A DNA stretch of 34,047 nucleotides from Mesorhizobium intechi (lineage in GTDB: Bacteria > Pseudomonadota > Alphaproteobacteria > Rhizobiales > Rhizobiaceae): assembly GCF_002879535.1 (NCBI RefSeq), contig NZ_PNOT02000091.1:1-34047 (forward strand). Reading direction: 5' to 3'. The position numbers and the translations under genes are program-made. Under the pieces are notes generated by a model. The model made no database searches and was not told the DNA's origin. It worked only from the letters and a program-made list of their open reading frames with translations. Shown one piece after another: positions 24,023 through 31,809 of this stretch; the stretch's first letter is position 1, and each line of letters opens with the position of its first letter.

Positions 24023-24857
24023 GAATTCAGTTCCTTCGATTTTGAGGAGGCCGGGCCAATAAGGTCGAGGCTCAGTTGTCGCAGTTGCTGCCGTGCCTTG
24101 GCGTCGTAAGCCTGGGCATCGGCGCGGGCTTCCCGCAGTCCGTCGAAATACAGACCGCTGCGCCCTTCGAGCGCGGGTGAGGCGGCAAGGTTGACGATCG
24201 CTTCGGCGCCGGTCTCGACCGAACTCCATGGCGTCACGCCGGCCTGCCGGACCATGGTGTGTTCATGTAGCTTGCCGGATGCAGCGCGTTGACGGTGACG
24301 CCGGTTCCTTTCAGCTCTTCCGCCAGATCGACGGTGAACAGGATTTGCGCCAGCTTGCTCTGGCAGTAGGCGCGCACCCCGCTATACCCATGGGTGAGCA
24401 TCACATCGCCGAAGTCGATCGCTTGCTGGCCGGCCGACGCGACGTTGACGATACGTGCCGGGGCGCTGGCCTTCAGCAGCGGCAGAAGCTCCAAGGTCAG
24501 CAGGAAGCCGACGAGATAGTTGACGGCGAAGCGCAGTTCGTAGCCATCGGCGCTGACCTGCCGTTTGGTGCCTGCCGTGCCGATGCCGGCATTGTTGACG
24601 AGGATATCGAGCCGGTTCGTCCGAGCACGTACCGCCTCGGCGAGGCGGCGAACCTCCGCCAGTGAGGCGAGGTCGGCGGCGAGGAATTCGGCCTTGCCGC
24701 CGGCTGCTTCAATCTTGGCGACCGCTGCCTCGCCGCGCGCCACATCGCGGCCGTGCACCAGCACCCGGGCACCAGCGGCACCCAGTCGTTGCGCGACGAC
24801 GCGGCCGACACCGTCGGTCGAGCCGGTGATGAGGATTGTCTTGTCTTTCAGGTCCAT
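24019..24857 (-). pseudogene. SDR-family oxidoreductase gene split by a single-base frameshift
   Basis: Reading from 24857, a 207-residue frame has intact SDR motifs: TGSTDGVG near residue 11, NNAG near residue 88 and YCQSK as YxxxK. It runs into a stop soon after PASYMNT. The adjacent frame from 24255 continues the family C-terminus with MVRQAGVTPWSS and SGLYFDGLREARADAQAY. Supplying one base at about 24256-24262 joins them into one protein of about 279 residues. The downstream part keeps coding character and its stop overlaps the next ATG as ATGA, which suggests recent inactivation or a sequencing error. Intact relatives act as NAD(P)-dependent dehydrogenases of the retinol-dehydrogenase-like type. 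Confidence 0.8.
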
Positions 24858-24948
24858 GTCCCGAGCCTCCGGTCTGTTGCTCTGAAGGCAAGATGGGACG
24901 TCTGGCCGATCTCAAACAGTTCAAACTTTATCCTGGTATCAATACTGC

Positions 24949-24962
24949 TATAGTAAGCGTCA
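24949..24962 (+). promoter_or_regulatory. Candidate promoter with leaderless start for the XRE gene
   Basis: TATAGT (24949-24954) matches the -10 consensus at 5 of 6 positions and lies just 7 nt before the ATG of the regulator gene. Transcription would then begin at or very near the A of that ATG. No Shine-Dalgarno sequence precedes it. The -35 region is weak (CTTTAT). Confidence 0.35.
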
Positions 24963-25834
24963 TGGATGCTCCGGCTCATTCCGCTGAAGACAGCCGCCGG
25001 CGCGAGCTCGGCGCTTTCCTGCGCTCGCGGCGCGAAAGGCTGACACCCTCGGCGACAGGCATCTCGACCGGCCTCAGGCGCCGCACTCCGGGCCTGCGAC
25101 GCGAAGAGGTGGCGATGATCGCCGGTGTCGGCACCACCTGGTACACCTGGCTGGAACAGGGCAGGGACGTGCGCCCTTCCGTGGAGGTGCTGACGGCGCT
25201 CAGCGGCGCGCTGCGCCTGGACGCCGCCGAGAAGCGGCACCTGTTCACGCTCGCCGGGCGCCAGCAGCCGGAGCGGCGGCGCATCGCGGAGGGAAAGGTC
25301 GAAGGCCCCTTGCTGCACATGCTGCAGAGCCTTGTCCTGCAGCCTGCCTATGTCGTCGGTCCGCGCTGGGACGTCCTGGCATGGAACGATGCGGCCGTAG
25401 CCATTTTCGGCGATTACGGTCTGTTGGAGGGTGACGCCCGCAACATCATCCACGGTGTGTTCACCGATCCGCACCGGCGGCACCTGCTGGTGGACTGGGA
25501 ACAACTGGCGCGCGCAACCCTTGCCGCGTTCCGCGCCGAAAGCGCCAGATATGTCGGCGATCCGGATTTCGAGCGGCTGATCGCGCTGATGATGCGCTCA
25601 AGTCCCGAGTTCCGCGAATGGTGGCCGCAGCGCGACGTCGTGCATCGCCTCTCCGGCATGAAGCATCTGCGCCATCCGATCGCCGGTGCGATGGCGTTCG
25701 AGCATATGAGCCTGTCGATCGATGATGGCTCGGACATGAAGCTGATCGTCTACACGCCGCTCGCCGAACAGAACTCGATCGCCAAGCTGCGGTCCTTGCT
25801 GGACGCGCTGCCGGCCGAGCAGCGTAGCGCCTGA
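24962..25834 (+). CDS. XRE-family regulator with MmyB-like ligand-binding domain
   Basis: This 290-residue protein has an N-terminal helix-turn-helix (about residues 12-75: GLRREEVAMIAGVGTTWYTWLE) with the RRTPGLRREEV motif of this XRE subgroup. A C-terminal MmyB-type PAS-like domain starts near residue 120 (VVGPRWDVLAWNDAAVAIFGDY). Such regulators often sit divergently from the gene they control, usually an SDR; here the frameshifted SDR operon is transcribed away from it across a 104-bp gap. I chose the ATG at 24962 because the protein family begins there, even though no ribosome-binding site precedes it. It probably represses the SDR pair, with a ligand that is unknown. Confidence 0.87.
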   Translation: MDAPAHSAEDSRRRELGAFLRSRRERLTPSATGISTGLRRRTPGLRREEVAMIAGVGTTWYTWLEQGRDVRPSVEVLTALSGALRLDAAEKRHLFTLAGRQQPERRRIAEGKVEGPLLHMLQSLVLQPAYVVGPRWDVLAWNDAAVAIFGDYGLLEGDARNIIHGVFTDPHRRHLLVDWEQLARATLAAFRAESARYVGDPDFERLIALMMRSSPEFREWWPQRDVVHRLSGMKHLRHPIAGAMAFEHMSLSIDDGSDMKLIVYTPLAEQNSIAKLRSLLDALPAEQRSA

Positions 25835-25850
25835 GCCGTCGTGGCGGGGG

Positions 25851-26486
25851 TCAGCGCTTCGGCTTCAGCCCATCCAGGAACAACTGCTCCAGGAATCGTG
25901 CCGCGTCCTCGAAGCGGCCGTCGCCGCCACGGTTCGGCCCGAGCACGGCGCGGACCTGGACGTCGAAATCGGCATAATGCTGCGTCGTGGCCCAGATCGA
26001 GAAGATCAGGTGCCAGGGGTCGGTGCGGGCGATCTTGCCGGTGCGCATCCAGCCCTTGATGACGGCAGCCTTCTCGTCGACCAGCGTCTTCAGATCGCCG
26101 GCCAGCAGCGGCATGATGCGCGGCGCGCCTTGCAGGATCTCGTTGGCGAACAGCCGGCTCTCGCGCGGGAAATCGCGCGCCATTTCGAGCTTTCGCCTGA
26201 TGTAGCTTCTGAGCTCGGTCAGGGGATCGCCGATGTCGTCGAGCTCCCTGAGCGGCGCCAGCCAGGTGTCGAGCAGGCGCAGCATCAGCGTCTCGTGAAT
26301 GTCCTCCTTGCGGCGGAAGTAATAGAGCAAGTTCGGTTTCGACATGCCGGCGGCTTCGGCGATCTGGTCGATGGTCGCGCCGCGGAAGCCGTGGGTGGAG
26401 AACACTTCGAGCGCGGCCTCGAGGATGAGTTCGCGCTTTTCCTGCTGGATGCGGGTGCGGCGAGGGGCTTCCGTGCCGGTGTTCAC
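25851..26486 (-). CDS. rutR: TetR-family regulator resembling RutR
   Basis: This 211-residue protein has a TetR helix-turn-helix at about 36-57 (GATIDQIAEAAGMSKPNLLYYF). Its ligand domain has the blocks characteristic of E. coli RutR: TWLAPLRELDD, RRKLEMARDFPRESRLF, LLAGDLKTLVDEKAAVI and DPWHLIFSIWATTQHYADF. In E. coli RutR binds uracil and represses the rut operon and other pyrimidine genes until uracil appears. The start is the GTG at 26486; nearby ATGs are in other frames. It is divergent from the beta-alanine aminotransferase gene, whose promoter carries a near-consensus RutR site. I infer that it controls both parts of the reductive pyrimidine pathway in this window. Confidence 0.85.
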   Translation of the reverse strand: MNTGTEAPRRTRIQQEKRELILEAALEVFSTHGFRGATIDQIAEAAGMSKPNLLYYFRRKEDIHETLMLRLLDTWLAPLRELDDIGDPLTELRSYIRRKLEMARDFPRESRLFANEILQGAPRIMPLLAGDLKTLVDEKAAVIKGWMRTGKIARTDPWHLIFSIWATTQHYADFDVQVRAVLGPNRGGDGRFEDAARFLEQLFLDGLKPKR

Positions 26487-26508
26487 CGTTGCGAACCCTC
26501 ATGTTGGC

Positions 26509-26536
26509 GGTCATCTGGACCAATGCTCTGGACCAG
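26509..26536. promoter_or_regulatory. Repeated GGACCA motifs upstream of the RutR-like gene
   Basis: TCTGGACCA occurs at 26514-26522 and 26527-26535. GGTC-N5-GACC (26509-26521) and CTGG-A-CCAG (26528-26536) are symmetric. They lie 23-50 bp upstream of the rutR-like GTG and could be an autoregulatory site. The motif shares GGTC/GACC half-sites with the RutR operator but does not match it fully. Confidence 0.35.
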
Positions 26537-26619
26537 TTTTTCCCTGGGCTGTGGAACGCACTTGAGGAGCCGCATTTCCGCTAGTAATCCCTTGACCGCC
26601 GACAGGGCGGTGCTAACGT

Positions 26620-26635
26620 TTGTCCAATCGGTCAA
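26620..26635 (+). promoter_or_regulatory. RutR-like operator at the aminotransferase promoter
   Basis: TTGTCCAATCGGTCAA matches the E. coli RutR operator TTGACCA-N2-TGGTCAA at 12 of 14 defined positions. A TAGCAT (26645-26650) downstream is a possible -10 with a -35 inside the operator, so binding would block RNA polymerase. It lies about 80 bp upstream of the aminotransferase start. Confidence 0.6.
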
Positions 26636-26713
26636 AAATTTGCGTAGCATGAAAAGGGCGCAAAGACCAAGCGTTGGACGCACCGAAACAGGTTACAAGG
26701 GGAAGTCTTGGTC

Positions 26714-28042
26714 ATGTCCAACCGGCTGAAAGTCACGCCGAACGATCTCAGTGCATTCTGGATGCCGTTCACGGCAAACCGGCAGTTCAAGCAGGCGCCA
26801 CGCATGTTCGTGTCCGCCAGGGACATGCACTACACGACCAGCGATGGCCGCAAGGTGCTCGATGGCACCGCCGGTCTGTGGTGCGTCAACGCCGGCCACT
26901 GCCGGCCGAAGATCACCGAAGCGATCCAGCACCAGGCCGCCGAACTCGACTACGCGCCGGCCTTCCAGATGGGCCATCCCATCGTGTTCGAGCTGGCCAA
27001 CCGCCTGGTCGACATCGCGCCCAAGGGCATGGACCATGTCTTCTTCACCAATTCCGGTTCGGAATCGGTCGAGACGGCGCTGAAGATGGCGATCGCCTAT
27101 CACCGGGTGAAGGGCGAGGGTTCGCGCACCCGTCTCATTGGGCGCGAGCGTGGCTATCACGGGGTCAATTTCGGCGGCATTTCGGTCGGCGGCATCGTCA
27201 CCAACCGCAAGATGTTCGGCACGCTGCTCGGCGGCGTCGACCACATGCCGCACACCCATCTGCCGGAAAAGAACGCTTTCTCCAAGGGCGTGCCGGAACA
27301 TGGCGCGGAACTCGCCAACGAGCTGGAGCGCATCGTTGCCCTGCATGACGCCTCGACCATCGCAGCGGTCATCGTCGAGCCGGTCGCCGGCTCCACCGGC
27401 GTCATTCTGCCGCCCAAGGGCTATCTGCAGAAGCTGCGCGAAATCTGCACCAAGCACGGCATCCTTTTGATCTTCGACGAGGTCATCACCGGCTTCGGCC
27501 GTCTCGGCGCGCCGTTCGCGGCCGATTATTTCGGCGTCACGCCCGATATCATGACCACCGCCAAGGGCGTCTCCAACGGCGTCATCCCCATGGGCGCGGT
27601 GTTCGTGAAGAAGGAAATCCACGACGCCTTCATGACCGGTCCCGAGCACATGATCGAGTTCTTCCACGGCTACACCTATTCGGGCAATCCGATTGCCTGC
27701 GCGGCGGCCTTGGGCACGCTCGACACCTACAAGGATGAGGGCCTGCTCACCCGTGGCGAGGAACTGGCGCCCTATTGGGAGGACGCGCTGCACTCGCTGA
27801 AAGGCGAGCCGCATGTCATCGACATCCGGAACATCGGCCTGATCGGTGCGATCGAGCTGGCGCCGATCGCCGGCAGCCCGACCAAGCGGGCCTTCTCGGC
27901 CTTCGTCAAGGCGTTCGAGCGCGGCGCGCTGATCCGCACCACCGGCGACATCATCGCGCTGTCGCCGCCGTTGATCATCACCAAGGGCCAGATCAACGAA
28001 CTGATCGACCATGTGCGTGAAGTGCTGAGATCGATCGACTAG
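26714..28042 (+). CDS. Omega-amino acid (beta-alanine):pyruvate aminotransferase, class III
   Basis: This 442-residue PLP enzyme belongs to the class III aminotransferases. Key features are FTNSGSESVETALKMA for PLP phosphate binding, DEVITGFGRLG with the cofactor-binding Asp, and Lys284 in TTAKGVSNG, which forms the Schiff base. Its sequence is closest to omega-amino-acid:pyruvate aminotransferases, which convert beta-alanine to malonate semialdehyde. That is the last step needed to use beta-alanine from uracil, and the amidohydrolase and dihydropyrimidinase genes follow. I chose the ATG at 26714, preceded by GGGGAAG, over a TTG at 26708. A RutR-like site precedes it and a hairpin terminator follows it. 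Taurine or other omega-amines could also be substrates. Confidence 0.88.
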   Translation: MSNRLKVTPNDLSAFWMPFTANRQFKQAPRMFVSARDMHYTTSDGRKVLDGTAGLWCVNAGHCRPKITEAIQHQAAELDYAPAFQMGHPIVFELANRLVDIAPKGMDHVFFTNSGSESVETALKMAIAYHRVKGEGSRTRLIGRERGYHGVNFGGISVGGIVTNRKMFGTLLGGVDHMPHTHLPEKNAFSKGVPEHGAELANELERIVALHDASTIAAVIVEPVAGSTGVILPPKGYLQKLREICTKHGILLIFDEVITGFGRLGAPFAADYFGVTPDIMTTAKGVSNGVIPMGAVFVKKEIHDAFMTGPEHMIEFFHGYTYSGNPIACAAALGTLDTYKDEGLLTRGEELAPYWEDALHSLKGEPHVIDIRNIGLIGAIELAPIAGSPTKRAFSAFVKAFERGALIRTTGDIIALSPPLIITKGQINELIDHVREVLRSID

Positions 28043-28052
28043 CCTAGTCTAT

Positions 28053-28086
28053 AATCGGACGGCGTTGGGAACCGCCGTCCGATTTT
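28053..28086 (+). terminator. Intrinsic terminator-like hairpin within the beta-alanine/hydantoinase operon
   Basis: AATCGGACGGCG (28053-28064) pairs perfectly with CGCCGTCCGATT (28073-28084) around an 8-nt loop, followed by TTG. The U-run is short. It lies 10 nt after the aminotransferase stop and 22 nt before the next ATG, so partial termination or message stabilisation between the two genes is likely. Confidence 0.75.
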
Positions 28087-28108
28087 GAATGAAATGGAAG
28101 GACCTTGA

Positions 28109-29359
28109 ATGGCCGCACCCGGCGAGAATCTGCGAATCAACTCAGACCGTTTGTGGGATTCGATAATGGAAATGGCGAAGATCGGTCCCGGCATTGCCGG
28201 CGGCAACAATCGCCAGACCGTGACCGACGAGGACGGCGAGGGCCGGCACCTGTTCAAGCGCTGGTGCGATGCGGCCGGGCTCGAAATGGGCGTCGACGAG
28301 ATGGGCACGATGTTTGCCCGCCGCGAAGGCACCGATCCCAGCCTGCCGCCGGTCTATGTCGGCAGCCATCTCGATACGCAGCCGACCGGCGGCAAATATG
28401 ATGGCGTGCTTGGCGTCCTCGGCGGCCTGGAGATCGTGCGCTCGCTCAACGATCTCGGCATCAAGACCAGGCATCCGATCGTCGTCACCAACTGGACCAA
28501 CGAGGAAGGCGCGCGCTTTGCCCCGGCGATGATGGCGTCGGGCGTGTTCGCCGGCGTGCTCGACCAGGCAGACGTCTACGAGCACACGGACAAGAACGGC
28601 AAGAAATTCGGCGAGGAGCTGGAGCGCATCGGCTGGAAAGGCACGGAGAAGGTCGGCGACCGCAAGATCCACGCCTTCTTCGAACTGCATATCGAACAGG
28701 GGCCGATCCTCGAGGACGAAGATATCGACATCGGCGTCGTCACCCATGGCCAGGGCCTGAAATGGCTGCAGGTGACGCTGACCGGCAAGGAAGCCCATAC
28801 CGGATCGACGCCGATGCCCAAGCGCCGCAATGCCGGGCTCGGCATGGCCCGGGTGATCGAGCTCGTGCATGAAATCGCCATGGACTACCAGCCCGACGCC
28901 GTGGGCGCGGTCGGCCACATGGAAGCCTACCCCAACTCGCGCAACATCATCGCTGGGCGCACCGTCTTCACCATCGACATCCGCTCGCCCGAGAAGGAAG
29001 TGCTCGACGCCATGGATGCGCGCGTGCGCGAAGGCATCGACACGATCTGCGAGGCGCTCGACATCCAGTACAAGGTCGAGCAGGTCGGCCATTTCGATCC
29101 GGTCACCTTCGACAAGAACTGCGTCAAGGCGATCCGCGATGCCGCCGATCGGCTCGGCTATACGCACCGCGACATCGTCTCCGGTGCAGGCCACGACGCC
29201 TGCTGGATCAACCGCGTCGCGCCGACCGCCATGGTGATGTGCCCTTGCGTCGACGGGTTGTCGCACAACGAGGCCGAGGAAATCACCAAGGAATGGGCAG
29301 GCGCCGGCGCCGATGTCCTGTTCCACGCGGTGGTGGAGACCGCCGTCATCGTGGAGTGA
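28109..29359 (+). CDS. M20-family Zn-dependent hydrolase, probable N-carbamoyl-beta-alanine amidohydrolase
   Basis: This 416-residue enzyme belongs to the M20 amidohydrolase group that includes beta-ureidopropionase, allantoate amidohydrolase and N-carbamoyl-L-amino-acid hydrolases. The metal ligands are all visible: His87 and Asp98 (GSHLDTQ and KYDGVLG), Glu132-Glu133 (NEEGARF), His194 (HIEQGP) and His386 (GLSHNEAEE). The dimerisation lid with GKEAHTGSTPM lies near residue 235. It would hydrolyse N-carbamoyl-beta-alanine to beta-alanine, CO2 and ammonia. The position between an aminotransferase and dihydropyrimidinase favours this over allantoate. ATGGAAGGACC precedes the start. Length and motifs are normal. 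Confidence 0.88.
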   Translation: MAAPGENLRINSDRLWDSIMEMAKIGPGIAGGNNRQTVTDEDGEGRHLFKRWCDAAGLEMGVDEMGTMFARREGTDPSLPPVYVGSHLDTQPTGGKYDGVLGVLGGLEIVRSLNDLGIKTRHPIVVTNWTNEEGARFAPAMMASGVFAGVLDQADVYEHTDKNGKKFGEELERIGWKGTEKVGDRKIHAFFELHIEQGPILEDEDIDIGVVTHGQGLKWLQVTLTGKEAHTGSTPMPKRRNAGLGMARVIELVHEIAMDYQPDAVGAVGHMEAYPNSRNIIAGRTVFTIDIRSPEKEVLDAMDARVREGIDTICEALDIQYKVEQVGHFDPVTFDKNCVKAIRDAADRLGYTHRDIVSGAGHDACWINRVAPTAMVMCPCVDGLSHNEAEEITKEWAGAGADVLFHAVVETAVIVE

Positions 29360-29424
29360 GCCTAGACATCTAGATTCCAAACGCCGCTCATGAAGAAGCG
29401 CGAAGAGAACAAGGGAACGAGAAA

Positions 29425-30876
29425 ATGACCAAAGTCATCAAGAACGGCACCGTCGTCACCGCCGACCGCACGTGGAAGGCCGACGTGCTGATGCAGCACG
29501 GCAGGATCGTCGCCATCGGTTCCGACCTGCATGGCGATCATGAGTACGACGCCACCGGCTGCTATGTCATGCCGGGCGGCATCGACCCGCACACCCATCT
29601 CGAAATGCCGTTCATGGGCACCTATTCGGCGGATGATTTCGAATCCGGCACGCGGGCAGCCCTTGCCGGCGGCACCACGATGGTGGTCGATTTCTGCCTG
29701 CCGGCGCCGCAGCAGTCGCTGCTGGAGGCGCTGCAGATGTGGGACAACAAGACGTCGAAGGCTGCCTGCGACTATTCCTTCCACATGGCCATCACCTGGT
29801 GGGGCAAGCAGGTGTTCGACGAGATGGCGACCGTCGTCGACAAGGGCATCACCTCGTTCAAGCACTTCATGGCCTACAAGGGCGCGCTGATGGTGGATGA
29901 CGACGAGATGTACGCGTCGTTCCAGCGCTGCGCCGACCTTGGCGCGCTGCCGCTGGTGCATGCCGAGAATGGCGACGTGGTCGCGGCACTTTCGCAGAAG
30001 CTGCTCGCCGCCGGCAATAACGGCCCGGAAGGTCACGCCTATTCGCGCCCGCCGGAAGTGGAGGGCGAGGCGACAAACCGCGCCATCATGATCGCCGACA
30101 TGGCCGGCGTGCCGCTCTATGTCGTGCACGTCTCGTGCGAGCAGAGCCACGAGGCGATCCGCAGGGCGCGGCAGAAGGGCATGCGCGTGTTCGGTGAGCC
30201 GCTGATCCAGCATCTGACGCTGGACGAGAGCGAGTATTTCGACAAGGACTGGGACCATGCGGCGCGCCGCGTGATGAGCCCGCCCTTCCGCAACAGATTG
30301 CACCAGGATTCGCTGTGGGCCGGCCTGCAAGCCGGGTCGCTGCAAGTGGTGGCGACCGACCATTGCGCCTTCACCACCAAGCAGAAGCGCTTCGGCGTCG
30401 GCGATTTCACCAAGATCCCCAACGGCACGGGCGGCCTAGAGGATCGCCTGCCGGTGTTGTGGACCAAGGGCGTCAACACCGGGCGGCTGACGATGAACGA
30501 GTTCGTCGCGGTGACCTCGACCAACATCGCCAAGATCCTCAACATGTATCCGAAAAAGGGCGCCATCGTCGAAGGGGCTGACGCCGACATCATCGTCTGG
30601 GACCCGAAGCGCAAGAAGACGATTTCGGCCAAGAAGCAGCAGTCGGTGATCGACTACAATGTATTCGAGGGCGTCGAAGTAACCGGCCTGCCGCGCTTCG
30701 TCTTCTCACGCGGCGAATTGTCCATCGAGGAGGCCGAGGTCAAGGCCAAGCCCGGCCACGGCCAGTTCGTCGGCCGTGAGCCGAACGCCGCGGTCAACCG
30801 GGCGCTGTCGACGTGGAAAGAGATCACCGCGCCGCGCAAGGTGGAACGCACAGGCATCCCGGCGACGGGGGTTTGA
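29425..30876 (+). CDS. hydA: Dihydropyrimidinase (D-hydantoinase)
   Basis: This 483-residue cyclic amidohydrolase opens dihydrouracil or dihydrothymine to the N-carbamoyl-beta-amino acid. The binuclear metal site is complete: His56 and His58 (HTHLEMPF), Lys146 (SFKHFMAYK), the Lys that becomes carboxylated, His179 (HAENGD), His235 (VHVSCEQ) and Asp312 (TDHCAF). Length is normal for the family. It follows the amidohydrolase gene after 65 nt with no terminator, so both are probably co-transcribed. The next gene starts 2 nt after its stop. Together with PreT/PreA, the amidohydrolase and the aminotransferase it completes the reductive pyrimidine pathway. Confidence 0.94.
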   Translation: MTKVIKNGTVVTADRTWKADVLMQHGRIVAIGSDLHGDHEYDATGCYVMPGGIDPHTHLEMPFMGTYSADDFESGTRAALAGGTTMVVDFCLPAPQQSLLEALQMWDNKTSKAACDYSFHMAITWWGKQVFDEMATVVDKGITSFKHFMAYKGALMVDDDEMYASFQRCADLGALPLVHAENGDVVAALSQKLLAAGNNGPEGHAYSRPPEVEGEATNRAIMIADMAGVPLYVVHVSCEQSHEAIRRARQKGMRVFGEPLIQHLTLDESEYFDKDWDHAARRVMSPPFRNRLHQDSLWAGLQAGSLQVVATDHCAFTTKQKRFGVGDFTKIPNGTGGLEDRLPVLWTKGVNTGRLTMNEFVAVTSTNIAKILNMYPKKGAIVEGADADIIVWDPKRKKTISAKKQQSVIDYNVFEGVEVTGLPRFVFSRGELSIEEAEVKAKPGHGQFVGREPNAAVNRALSTWKEITAPRKVERTGIPATGV

Positions 30877-30878
30877 CC

Positions 30879-31256
30879 ATGCGCATCGTTTTGCTCGCAA
30901 TGGCGGCGGCGTCGGTGCTGGCCGCCGGGCAGGCGTCCGCCGCGGCCATCGATCTATCGAAGCCCTATGGCGACAAGTATGGCTGCATCAACAAGAACGG
31001 CCAGGAAGTTGCCGCCGACAAGATGCTGCTTCTGACCGACAAGGAACTGATCACGGCGGGCAGCGCCTGCACCTTCTCCGAGACGAAGGCTGGTGCCGAC
31101 GGTTCGCTGACGATCAAGGCCGAGTGCGAGGCCGAAGGCGAGGACGGCAAGTCGCCGGCCACCTTCACCGTCAAGCGCAGTGCCAAGAACGCCAAGAAAC
31201 TGTCTGTCGTCGATGAGGACGGCAATGTGATGGGCGAAGTTTCCCGGTGCAGATGA
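30879..31256 (+). CDS. Small exported Cys-rich protein of unknown function
   Basis: I do not recognise a family. The 125-residue protein has a Sec signal peptide (MRIVLLAMAAASVLAAGQASA, cleavage near residue 21-22). The mature chain of about 100 residues is rich in Lys, Glu, Asp and Gly and has four Cys (in YGCIN, SACTF, AECEA and SRCR). This fits a small periplasmic beta-rich domain with two disulfides. It starts 2 nt after the dihydropyrimidinase stop, with GGGGG as ribosome-binding site, so it is co-transcribed with hydA, although nothing in its sequence ties it to pyrimidines. The gene is convergent with the cupin gene. Confidence 0.75.
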   Translation: MRIVLLAMAAASVLAAGQASAAAIDLSKPYGDKYGCINKNGQEVAADKMLLLTDKELITAGSACTFSETKAGADGSLTIKAECEAEGEDGKSPATFTVKRSAKNAKKLSVVDEDGNVMGEVSRCR

Positions 31257-31273
31257 CGGCGATCCCGTCGACC

Positions 31274-31678
31274 TCAGGCGACCAGCGCATCCAGTTCCGG
31301 CAGCAGGACGACGCTCTCCTGTTCCTTGGGGTCGGTGCGCGCAATGACGGCCGAGGATGGGGCGTTGCTCAGATTGGCCGGCAGATGCGGCACCCCGGCC
31401 GGAATGTAGAAGAGGTCGCCGGCCTTGACCACGATGTGGTGCTCAAGGCGGTCGCCATACCAGGTATGGACCTCGCCGGAGAGCACGTAGATCGCCGTTT
31501 CATGGCTCTCGTGCAGATGCGCCTTGGCGCGGGCGCCGGGCGGCATGGTGAGCACGTGCATGCAGATGCCGCAGGAGCCGACCGACTCCGCGGCGATGCC
31601 GGCGAAATAGGTCAATCCCTGCTTACCTTCATAAGTGCTTTCAGGCCGGATAAGATGACAAGTGGGTTTGGGCGACAT
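31274..31678 (-). CDS. Cupin domain protein
   Basis: This 134-residue protein is a single cupin barrel. Cupin motif 1 is seen as AHLHESHETAIYVLSGEVHTWYG, with His residues and a Glu for a metal. Motif 2 is seen as AGDLFYIPAGVPHLPANLS. Small cupins of this type bind a metal and a small molecule and range from dioxygenases to isomerases and sensors, so the reaction is not predictable. I chose the ATG at 31678, preceded by GGAG, over an upstream in-frame start. It is divergent from the ABC ATPase gene across a 131-bp gap, in which I saw no RutR-like site. Confidence 0.85.
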   Translation of the reverse strand: MSPKPTCHLIRPESTYEGKQGLTYFAGIAAESVGSCGICMHVLTMPPGARAKAHLHESHETAIYVLSGEVHTWYGDRLEHHIVVKAGDLFYIPAGVPHLPANLSNAPSSAVIARTDPKEQESVVLLPELDALVA

Positions 31679-31809
31679 CGGGGAAACTCCGGGCGTCGAT
31701 TTGCGTGGAACAGGGCCAATGGGACAGGGCGAGTGGAAAACAACATAGCGATAAAAGCAATCGGATTCCGGCCGGCGCCCCCTTGCCGGGAACAGGCAGG
31801 CAGCGGCCG

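Noticed and set aside
26595..26611. ACCGCC-N5-GGCGGT inverted repeat near the RutR-like site
   Set aside because: Short GC-rich symmetry is common in this DNA and does not match the operator pattern.
29362..29373. CTAGA-N2-TCTAG inverted repeat before dihydropyrimidinase
   Set aside because: Only 5-bp arms, no resemblance to the RutR operator, and too short to separate from chance.
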